DNA of 64,000 nucleotides from Gnetum montanum (taxonomy: Eukaryota; Streptophyta; Gnetopsida; Gnetales; Gnetaceae): positions 236,972 through 300,971 of the forward strand of contig MNCI01004956.1 in assembly GCA_015680685.1 (NCBI GenBank), given 5' to 3'. How positions within the stretch are numbered: the first letter of the stretch is position 1; every line of letters begins with the position of its first letter. The notes under the pieces were generated by a model that saw only the letters and a list, made by a program, of their open reading frames with translations, was not told where the DNA came from and did no database searches. Shown here piece by piece: positions 1-8,632 of this stretch. The translations under genes and the position numbers were made by a program.

Positions 1-1416
1 GATAGTCTCCCTTGGGCATAAGTCCCTAGGGTTCTTCTCGTTTCATGCCTAAGCCCATCCACGAGATGGCATAGTTAATCCCTTTACGAATAACCATGGC
101 TAGGAAAACGATGTAATAGTGCATAGTATCAACCCATGGCAGCATCCAAGGGTTCATGTCCTCCTTGTTTCCAGCCTTGGATTTGCTTTCGCAAGTTAGA
201 CACTCAGGAGTACATTTGGTACTTGTCATTAAATAGTTCTAACATAGTACTCCACCTTCTGGTTCTAAAGACCGATACCAGCTTTCCGCTTCCTTCACTA
301 ATGTCTGTGGGAATAACTTAAGTTTTTTCCATTTTTTCTCTATGTTCTATAAGGCACATGCATCATGGAATGCTTGTAAATGATTCTAAGGATTAGCGTT
401 ATATCCCCCTTCAAATTGTGGGATGTTGTTCATATCTAATCTCTTGATCCTACTATCTTTCTAATGCCTTGTTGAAATTCTAATAGCCTCAAAATGTCCA
501 ACATACTTCGAGTAGTGAGGAGGGGTTCATCATGATCGTCTCGTCCATGGCGTCTATGATGCCTACGTTGTTCCCTACTCTTCCTTCTTCTATGTCATGA
601 CTCTCTAGAGTGCCCTCGTCCCCTTTCCTGGCTATTTCGTCTATGACTTCCACTTTACCTACCTTTATCCCCATGGTCTTTTTCTTTATGACTGTGTTTG
701 GATATTGAAGGAGAGGATGAAGGAGATGATGATGAAGAAGAAGAAGAAGAACCATCACCATGACGGTGTCTGCTACCTTCTCTTCTATGGTCTTGGCCCC
801 AATCGTGATTGCGATCAGAATGTCCACCTTTATCATAAGTTTGTGTCCCTTTTCCAAATCCTTTATGCCCATGGGTATTAGAACCTAGGTTATGAATAGT
901 GGAATGAATGTTCTGTTACACAACCCCTTGGCCAAAGTCAAGGGGAGGAACATCGTTGTGTGGGCAACTACCTAAGGTAGGTTCACCACCCTCATTTTCG
1001 CTTAAGACATGTGGGGCATCCTAGGACCACTTACCCTTCAAAGACTTATGATGTCTCTCCTATTGTAAGTCCCTTTGATGTTGTGCCTCTTTGGGATAGT
1101 ATTCTCTTGAGTCATGGTCTTGCACAATGTATTCTATGTGTAAGTGCAACATGCCAATTCATGTGAGAGCATGAAGAAGCATGCTCGGGACTAAACGATC
1201 AGGAGATAATACTATGTTACCTTCTAAGTCTCACCAACACAGTTGTTTGTCTTGATGGAGGATAAAGGTGAAGTCTAGTAGATGCTCATCAGTATGAATA
1301 TATACCACTCGAACTTGTTGAGGGATTGGCGGATCAACATCATGTGTATTACGTCGCTGACTATTTTTTGTTTTAGACCTAGGTGGTGAGGCGCTTTCGT
1401 ACGAAGAAGGAGACAT
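1..1416 (-). pseudogene. gag: gag of element A (5' part, broken)
   Basis: Capsid/nucleocapsid precursor of the family-1 retrotransposon. The start is the ATG at 1416, giving a protein beginning MSPSSYESASPPRSKTKN, closely matched in element B at about 33820. Around 870-500 one frame reads a hydrophilic, Arg/Ser/His-rich stretch with GQDHRREGSRHRHGDG, a run of serines and then RESRHRRRKSREQRRHHRR. The retrotransposon gag core follows towards the left edge, near 230-26. Stops and frameshifts break the reading, so no functional protein is expected from this copy. The longest open frame at 489-872 is a shadow of the Arg/Ser-rich frame. Homology to B's gag is clear; the RNA-binding role of the basic segment is inference. 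Confidence 0.7.
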
Positions 1417-1533
1417 ACTTGTCTATTCAGTGTGCAATGTATTCTTGTTTATTATTTTCTCAACCAACCCTAAGGGTTCATTCCAACGATGTGAATGATT
1501 TCCTATGTTCTAGTTAGCACACAAACAACTAAG

Positions 1534-1552
1534 TCCCTGGCAACGACGCCAA
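1534..1552 (-). promoter_or_regulatory. Primer-binding site of element A, tRNA-Asp-like
   Basis: The minus strand reads TTGGCGTCGTTGCCAGGGA directly after the LTR end CTCATCA. This resembles the TGGCGCCGTTGCCGGGGA type site complementary to the 3' end of plant tRNA-Asp, used by Athila/Tat gypsy elements. A few transitions separate it from that consensus. Confidence 0.75.
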
Positions 1553-2439
1553 TGATGAGTGGTGAGCTATCCCTACGCTCAACCATACGAATACGAGCGT
1601 TTCACACACGATCTGGTCAAATTCCAAGGACTAATTGCTTATGCACCCTTGTGGAACAAGGATGGGTTGGTTGATCGTTGTCTTCCCAAGCTTACGTGTA
1701 TGTCATGATTGTATGGTTAAGTAAGCTTGAAGCATATGATTTTTATAGCTTTTATGTTTTTATGTCCTACACTAGTAGGGAAGGAGAGAGGTAACTAAGT
1801 GACTAATTTAACTTAACTACTCATTAACTAAGTTCTAACTAATCCTAACACCAGCATTTGTTCCCACTTGCTGTACACATTCTGAACCAGTGCAACACTT
1901 CTGGGATTACCAAACACTAATCGTTACTAGGTTACCAAGCGTTACATGCATGCTCGAAGTGGTCGTGTTTGTGTAATTTAACAATTTGCTTAATTGATCA
2001 AAATGAATTGCTGTGCTAATAACAGAAATGTAAAGTGCATAAAATAAAATAAACGCATAAGAAAATAAAATAGACAAAATTGGTAAGAAAACAAATCTCA
2101 AGTGCTGCAAGGATGAATCAAAGAGCTCGTCTTTATTGTTGTACACAAGGTTTTCTCAAGTATACAATGCTCAAATAAAGATCCATCCACACTTAGANAT
2201 GATAATTAGAATTACTATTAGAGTAACCACTCTAATAATTAGAGTAACTACTAGAGCAACTGCTCTAATAATTAGAATAAATGCTAGAGTAACCGCTAGA
2301 GTAACCACTCTAATAATTAGAATAACTACTAGAGTAACTGCTAGAGTAACCACTCTAATAACTAGAGTAACTGTTAGAGTAACCACTAGAGTAACTACTC
2401 TAATAATTAGAATAATTTCTAGAATAACCACTCTCATCA
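1553..2439 (-). repeat. 5' LTR of element A
   Basis: On the plus strand it begins TGATGAG (1553) and ends CTCATCA (2439), the terminal inverted repeats of this LTR family. The outer part (2205-2439) is the U3 minisatellite of 12-bp units and TCTAATTATTAGA palindromes. An N at 2198 stands where elements B and others have about 150 bp containing the TATA box, so part of the LTR is missing from the assembly. The plus-strand ORF 2136-2447 and its minus counterpart are translations of the minisatellite, not genes. Confidence 0.85.
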
Positions 2440-3643
2440 ATTGTTGATAAAACATACCAAGAATAAGGCAAGATGTAGTCCAATAAGGTGAATATTTCTC
2501 TATGTTATCAGTTCATAAGGAACTGATTATTTAAACAATGAGCCCACATCATTCATCCATCCATTCCATTAATAAGAGGTTCTTACCATGGCCATGATGA
2601 TATTCTTTTTCCTCCATACAACTAAGAATAAACTTGTGATCATTATGCATGGAAAGAGAAGTGAAGAACCAAGTGGGAATGAAAAGGGTGTGACATCAAG
2701 GGGACTTGCGGATTCTCTTTGGTGATGTTTATGGGAGTTATCATGCAACGTGGTTGTACTAAGATCCTTGTAGATCTAATGAAAAATGGGAGTAAGAGTA
2801 AAATAAATGTTGCCTTACCATGTCACTAGAAATACATGTTACCCATGGCTAAAGGTAGTCCTTTGGTAAGGTTGGCATAGATAAAAATANTCATGGCTAA
2901 AGGTAGTCCTTTGGTAAGGTTGGCATAGATAAAAATAAAAAGAGCATAAAATAAATTTCTAAGGATCCCATTAGAAAGACATGTTACCCATGCTTGAAGG
3001 TAGGTGATTTCTCAAAATTTTTAAAAAATAAAAAGTTCCATGAATAAACTCCTCCCTTGGATAATACACCAAGTCCCGATACTCCTTACAACAGTGGTAG
3101 TCTTACAATTATGACTCCAAGTAATGAAACAATGAAATGTCACTAAAATGTGGTTTGGAGTTGGTTTGAATCTTGGATAGAAAGGCTAATGATTACTTTA
3201 ACCACTCATAAAACATAAGAATTCATTATGCCTATGGTAAGATACCTCACGTCCCGATTCTACAATCCCTTCTAAGTCCATTTCATCTCACTATAAGAAT
3301 GATTGTAACTTGTGGTTTTGTGTAACATAGCATAAATTTCACAATTTTTTTTTTACTAAAATGTTGTTTTGCTAAACAGGTATGTGTTACGTTCAACTCC
3401 TTAAGTGCTTAAGGGCATTTGTAGGTGTGGTTATACAAGGGCATTAAGGGCTAGAGCCTACTTTGGAGAGGACCCACTTGTATAACTATTGTATCTTATA
3501 CCTGCCAAGTGATTCCACATCATCTTGAACCTTCCAATGTTAATAAAAAATTTCCATATCATTCAAATTATCTATTCCAACAACATGGATTCATTACCCT
3601 TCTTATCCATCTTATCAACACTTCATGAACTTTCATTGCCCGA
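2440..3643 (+). mobile_element. Element E spacer, left portion
   Basis: This non-coding stretch of the older + strand element E lies between insertions A and D. It matches the reverse complement of the element C spacer at about 54920-54590, including the blocks GAGCCCACA, GACATCAAGGGGACTTG and GATCCTTGTAGATCTAATG. It also has weaker matches to the 3' untranslated region of element B (40430-41170). An N at 2890 lies between two copies of a roughly 50-bp sequence and marks an assembly join. No coding capacity is seen. The gag of E would lie further left, beyond element A and outside the window. Confidence 0.7.
3639..3643. repeat. Left target-site duplication of element D (CCCGA)
   Basis: CCCGA immediately precedes the TGATGAG end of element D and is repeated exactly at 7865-7869 after its other end. 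A 5-bp duplication is the expected size for Ty3/gypsy integrase. Confidence 0.85.
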
Positions 3644-4283
3644 TGATGAGCAGTGAGGTACCCCTACACTCAACCATACGAATACGAGCATTCCCGCACG
3701 ATCCAGTCGAACTCTGTGGACAGGCTAGTTGTGGTATCTAGATAGTTACACATTGATCGCAGTTCGCTGTCTTCCCACCTGGACTAGTATTTGCTTTTTC
3801 ACATATGGTTTAGTCCAAAGTGAGGCATATGATGTGATCCTAAACTAGTGCTACTCCTAGAGACAATGGAAAATAATCTTAATTAAACTAATAAGTAATA
3901 GAAAATAAAGTCTAAGCTAGCCTAAGTGCGATGAGCATCCATCCCTTAATCATCCACACACATCTTGGACCTCGTGCATGACTACTACTAGGATTACCAA
4001 GCGTAGATCCTAGGTACGCTACTGGGTTACCAAATAGTCACACTTAAATGCTCGTGATTAAGTCGTACTCATTCCGTAGTTAACAACAGAAATAGTAAAT
4101 GATGATAAAGAAATATTAACTAAGAAAATAATAAATAACAATTAACAATAATAATTAAATAATTAAAACTAAGTGAATGCTGCAATGATGAAGTAATCTC
4201 GATCTTTATTTCCAGTCATGTGCACGTCCAAGTACGTCACACTCGAATAAAGGTTCCGTACAATTACAAGAATTACACTGTGG
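3644..4283 (-). repeat. 3' LTR of element D, lacking U3
   Basis: It starts TGATGAGCAGTGAGG on the plus strand and follows the family-2 LTR through the AATAAAGATCGAG polyadenylation-type motif and the R region near 4190-4280. Past about 4283 the sequence is no longer LTR but the 5' end of ORFX read backwards. The U3, with its TATA box and GATATC repeats, is therefore deleted together with the rest of ORFX. The junction position is approximate. Confidence 0.75.
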
Positions 4284-4375
4284 GGTTCTGCATGAGGTCC
4301 TTGACCCCTGCCTCCCCCAAGTCGTTCAGTTGCACCTTGCGAAGGTCCTCCTTGTTGTCTTCTTTTAGGGGCCAT
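4284..4375 (-). pseudogene. ORFX N-terminal fragment in element D
   Basis: The ATG at 4375 opens a protein starting MAPKRRQQGGPSQGATERLG, followed by a GGRGQ motif. The same start, with stop codons replacing the glutamines, is seen in element C (53074) and element E (8633). This copy therefore preserves the undamaged N-terminal sequence. After about 31 codons the frame runs into LTR sequence through the deletion junction. The start is basic and Arg/Gly-rich. Its function is unknown. Confidence 0.7.
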
Positions 4376-5721
4376 CTATAATCACACAAAGATCAATTGT
4401 TAGTAAGGTTATTGAAAAAAGTTCAATGATTTCATACCTTACTCATTGCCTTTAATAAATGTTGCATTCTTTACTTAGTGTGATGTTTAGAGTTAGAAAT
4501 TTTTCAAGGAAGTTACCCTAATAGTTTAATGTCGGACCTGGTTTTGAGAAACATTTGATAAAATGATGACAAAGAAAATAATAGATTTGGCAATGAAATA
4601 CTCGAAGGGTATAAGATGATGTGGTGGTGTGCGACAAGTACAAACTACAAAAGTCACGCAAGTGGGTCCTCCCCAAAGCAAGTTCCAACCTATATGCCCT
4701 TGCGTAACCACATCTTAAGATGTCCATAGGAATTAGAAGGGTTAAATGTAATCTATACCAATGAAATAAAAAACGCACATGTTAATACCACTGATGATGA
4801 GGTAGGAATTCAACACTATACAAGACACGAGTCACAAATACATGAACAGCGAGATGGAATGAATCGGAGAAAGGATTGCAGAGATTGGGACATGAGGTAC
4901 TGACTCAGGGCACAATGAATCCTACATGTAAAGCATGATTAATGTGTCATTAACCCATTGTTCCAAGATCAAGACTAAGTCCATTCCTCTAATCAGTAAC
5001 ATTGCATTGTTTCATCCCATGATGAACAACTACGAGAGTACCATAACAATGAGGCATACGATCACTTGGCGTTTTGTTCAAGGGAGAAATTATTTTTGTT
5101 TTGTGGCACTTCCTTTTTCTTTTACTTTTTCTCTTTCTTTCTTTTTTTTTTCACTTCACTGAATCCAAAGAAATCGCCAACCTTCAGGCATGGGTGCATG
5201 TCTTTCCAGTGGGACCCCCTAGAACAGTATTTGATTTTTGAGTGCCTTTTTTATTACTCTTACTCCCATTTTTCATTAGATCTACAAGGATCTTAGTACA
5301 ACCACGTTGCATGATAACTCCCATAAACATCACCAAAGAGAATCCGCAAGTCCCCTTGATGTCACACCCTAATCATTCCCTCTTGGTCCATCATTTTTCA
5401 CTCTAGGCACAATGAACACAAAATTAATTTAAAGTTTCAAGAATTTCAAGAATATCATTATACCCTCGAACAGAACCTCTTATTTGTAGAATGGATGAGT
5501 GGGTGTAATGGGCTCACTATTAAAATAATTGATCATCGAGACTCGATAACATAAAACACACCTCAACCAACGAGTCACTTGAGTGTTTTATTCATAGAGG
5601 AGATTACTCATAAAAAGATAAAAATATAGAAGGATAAAACAATAAATTAAAAGGTAAAAAACTAGAAAAGAAAAAGTTGAAAAATTTAAGAAACAAAAAA
5701 ACATTTATTAATTCTATGTTG
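4376..5721 (-). other. Element D spacer between gag and ORFX
   Basis: Non-coding on both strands. It corresponds to element C 53075-55076, with shared blocks such as the TACTCGAAGGGTATA region (about 4600 versus 53920) and the CACTTGAGTG region (about 5577 versus 54930). Short ORFs at 4518-4778, 4935-5162 and 5066-5296 are not conserved in frame and are not supported as genes. Confidence 0.65.
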
Positions 5722-7559
5722 TTAGAATGGATGATACCCCCCATCACTAAATAGTTGAGCATGGCTAGAATTAATAAATGAAAGGTGAGGATCCTTGCAT
5801 GTTGGAAATATTGGAACTTGGTCATACGTACCCCATCGGGGTTCACACACTTGATTATAGCAAGCATAGTGGGGCAATTTATAAGATGTGGTTCCCAAAT
5901 AAAAAGTTGATCCACTATGATGTTTGTGACCGAAAGATGGTATGCAAGGATCGGTTTGTCGCTCTCCATTCCTATGTTCATTAGGTTGTATGATTGTTGG
6001 AGTGTTAATTGGTGGCCCTGATGAGGTAACATGAGGTGTTGGGTTCGAAGAGGAAGATGCACCATAGTGTTGGATTTGTGCTGAGTTGGCGAATGTAGTG
6101 GTTTCTAAACTATGGTGTCCCTTTTGACAATCACATCTAAAGAAGGGAAGCCTTCGATGTTGTGAAGGACTTCCACTACTGTTGATAGTAGTAGCACAAG
6201 TAACATTTGTGAGTTGGTGCTATGGTTCAAAATCTTCTGGCATAGCTGGCGATGATGTAGAAGGGGATGAAGTATGAGAATGTTGAGGTTGAGGAGAAGT
6301 GTAAGACACATGAGGTGGTGATCTTGTTGGAGAGGACATGGGGGGATAGTACTCAGGAGAATGATAACAATGAGGTGAGTTAGAGGATGCTGATCTTTTT
6401 GGAGAAATAGGGTGTTGAACATAATAAGCATTTGGTGCTGGGACATATGAAGGGTATGGTCCAGTTGGTAGTGGCCTCCCCCACGACCAAGGTTTTTGCC
6501 ACTATGGTTGGACACAGTATTTTTGTACGAACTCTGGATGTAACATTCCTCCCTAATACTCATGTAAATATAACAAGACTGGACATTGACCTTTGAGGTG
6601 ATCGTACAAGAAAATATTATATTGATACGTATGATTGGCAGTTGAGTTCTTATCCTTATTCTCTTCAACCCTTCTTTCTAATTGTCGCATGGTGTCCTGT
6701 CCTATTTCTCAATTTGGCATAGTTTTTCCTCTAATAATGTTGGCATATTCTCCACATCTTTCATGTACCCAGTCCATCATCTTATTGTTCTTTGCCTTAA
6801 TTTCATCTAGTGATTGTAGGATTGGCAAAGATGATTCCACCTCCTCGAAGTGAGTTGATTTCTCCTCTTCATGATCATGGANGTTTCATTACGGAGCCCA
6901 TCTATGATATGGTACATTAGCCTTTCCTCGGAGAACCCATGGCCTGGACAGTTGTTTAACAGTGCATAATATCTTTCTAAGGCCATGTCCAAAGGTTCAT
7001 GTTGTGCTTGTTTCCATTCTTGGATTTGTCCCCTCAAGAATGACACTCTCGCATAGGTTTGATATCTTTCATTAAAGAGTTCTACCATTGTCGACCACCG
7101 TTGAATTGATTTTGGTTTTAATGACCTATAACATACTTTTGCTTGGCCAACGAGTGTCAAAGGAAAGAGCTTAAGATTTTTCCATCCATTATCAATATTG
7201 TTCCATGTACAGGCATCGTAGAAGGTTTGTAAATGTTGTTGCGGATCTAAATCATAGCCTCCTAAAAACTTGGGAAAGTTGTTTAAATCAAGCACGGGTA
7301 GACAACTTTCCTTACGATGCCTACGGGCTATTCGAATAGCCTCTTGTATTTCCATTAAGCTTGTAGTGGCCAGTAGGGGTTCATTGTCATCAGGTAAGTT
7401 ATGCTTTCATGTGTTGGGACGATGCTATCTTCGTTTATGTTTATAAGAAACCCCCACCTCAGGTTGCGTACTCTAATCTTCATTGTCATAATATTCGTTG
7501 GTTCTCCAATGAATTACCTCACTAGATGTGGCATTATTATAGTCTTGTAGGAGAGGCAT
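5722..7559 (-). pseudogene. gag: gag of element D (near full-length, broken)
   Basis: Gag polyprotein of the family-2 element. It starts at the ATG at 7559 (MPLLQDYNNATSSEVIHW) and ends at the stop at 5722-5724 after a C-terminus GGYHPF. The corresponding element C protein ends GYPPF, so the same stop position is conserved. The retrotransposon gag core occupies about 7355-6880, with blocks FLGGYDLDPQQHLQTFYDA, RWSTMVELFNERYQTYARV and LERYYALLNNCPGHGF. A YDHLKGQC remnant of a zinc-knuckle-like motif is followed by a long Pro/Ser/Tyr-rich tail. In-frame stops and an N at 6882, hiding 161 bp, break it. Gag forms the cytoplasmic virus-like particle that packages element RNA. The copy is defective but clearly homologous to the gags of B and C. 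Confidence 0.8.
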
Positions 7560-7683
7560 GGCTGTGAAATTGTGTGTGAATTTATATGTGACTTTTTGTA
7601 AATTTTTTCTTCCTAAAAGATATATCGTTAATTCCTTATACAACGATCTTGTATGATATAACTAATCTAGATAACTAGCACCA

Positions 7684-7702
7684 TCCCCGACAATGGCGCC
7701 AA
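7684..7702 (-). promoter_or_regulatory. Primer-binding site of element D, tRNA-Asp-like
   Basis: The minus strand reads TTGGCGCCATTGTCGGGGA next to the LTR-type end CTCATCA. Of the elements here it is among the closest to the tRNA-Asp complementary consensus TGGCGCCGTTGCCGGGGA. Confidence 0.75.
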
Positions 7703-7864
7703 TGATGAGCAGTGAGGTACCCCTACACTCAATCATACAAATACGAGCATTCATGCACGATTCGGTCGAACTCCGCAAAATAGCTTGTCCATGGAGTTCG
7801 ACCGAATCGTGCATGAACGCTCGTATTCGTATGGTTGAGTGTAGGGGTACCTCGCCGCTCATCA
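7703..7864. repeat. 72-bp-arm palindrome made of two U5 LTR ends
   Basis: The left arm 7703-7774 (TGATGAGCAGTGAGG...) and right arm 7793-7864 (...GCGGCTCATCA) are inverted copies of the same LTR terminus, separated by 18 bp. I count 5 mismatches in 72, all transitions. The arm matches the U5 ends of the LTRs at 3644, 33545-33618 and 42960-43028. The short ORFs here on both strands are simply reads through the palindrome. Confidence 0.9.
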
Positions 7865-8632
7865 CCCGAGATTCCTTCTTTATGAACTTTTAATGATAAA
7901 TTTTCGAAAAATATGCATCTATCCATAGCCAAGACTCTCTAAATATGCTTTAAACCTTCCAAACATTCAAAAAATATTTATTTCTCACCTTTAGAACTCA
8001 ACAAAAAATTAAAAATTTCTCACCCGATATCGAATCCCTAATGTTGAACCTAATATCAAGTCCATAAAAAGTATAAATATGTGGGGAATTAGCTAAATTT
8101 CTATCATTTTTTCATTTGCACTAAGGAAGATATTTTTATTTTTCTTTGCTAAATTGAGCTCTGGCCTCCTAGCTTTCCCAAGCCATAATGTACATGTTAT
8201 CACTCCATTTTTTGTGGTTTTCAAGTCTATTTGATCCCAAAGTGTTCATCTTAGTCATGGGGGGTAGTGAGGAAAATCTCAACCAATTTTTTAGAAATTG
8301 CAAATGCCGAAAGGTATTATAGGGGTAAGTATGAAGGAAAATTGAAAATTTTTAATAAAGAACAATCATATGAATGCCATAACACTTAAATAATGCTCTT
8401 AGGGAACCATAACCATCATTATGAGCCATGAATAAGAAAAAAATAGATAACTATGAAGGGTTATAAGGAGATTAAGAGTTATGGGGTAACTTTATGAAAA
8501 TTTCTTAACTTTGTAATCATAATATACTAAAAACTTAATGTAACTAAAAGTATGAGTAAGGTATGAAACCATTAAGAATATATGAGAATACCTTAGTAAT
8601 TCTAAATCCTTGATGATTGCAGATGATCCCAA
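7865..8632 (+). mobile_element. Element E spacer, right portion
   Basis: AT-rich non-coding sequence of element E that resumes after element D, starting with the second CCCGA copy (7865-7869). It leads directly into the ORFX start at 8633. Blocks near 8500-8600 (TAAGGTATGAAACC region) match the position just upstream of ORFX in elements C and D. Nothing coding is seen. Confidence 0.6.

Larger units (their letters stand above)
1..2439 (-). mobile_element. Element A: family-1 Ty3/gypsy LTR retrotransposon, 5' part
   Basis: This is the 5' end of a minus-strand gypsy element that runs off the left edge of the window. Reading on the minus strand it has an LTR (2439 to 1553), a primer-binding site (1552 to 1534) and a gag region (1416 down to base 1). 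It is close to element B at 33619-35340 in both the untranslated leader and gag, so it belongs to the same family. It interrupts the spacer of element E: sequence from 2440 rightwards matches the spacer of element C in the opposite orientation. The other LTR, and therefore its target duplication, lies outside the window. Confidence 0.85.
3644..7864 (-). mobile_element. Element D: truncated family-2 LTR retrotransposon with two U5 ends
   Basis: A 4.2-kb minus-strand insertion in element E, bounded by CCCGA on both sides. Reading on the minus strand it has a 162-bp palindrome in place of a normal 5' LTR (7864-7703), a primer-binding site (7702-7684), gag (7559-5722), the family spacer (5721-4376), the first about 31 codons of ORFX (4375-4284) and then an LTR piece lacking U3 (about 4283-3644). 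No pol is present. Both outer ends are U5 ends in opposite orientation, so the element has terminal inverted repeats of at least 70 bp instead of direct LTRs. An N at 6882 replaces 161 bp that element C has at 56270-56430. Confidence 0.85.

Noticed and set aside
489-872. 127-codon minus-strand ORF with a Leu/His run (also plus-strand 34280-34531 and 34535-34738)
   Set aside because: These are the +1 shadow of the Arg/Ser-rich gag frame. The gag frame is the one that continues into the conserved gag core.
2136-2455. Facing ORFs encoding Ile/Val/Thr/Arg repeat peptides (also 32505-32919 and 41993-42338)
   Set aside because: They are translations of the 12-bp U3 minisatellite inside LTRs and contain an N in one copy. 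The unit length is a multiple of three, which keeps any frame open.
6105-6668. 187-codon minus-strand ORF in element D (also 5604-6065)
   Set aside because: Shadow frames of the Pro/Ser-rich gag tail; the frame conserved with element C is the other one, despite its stops.
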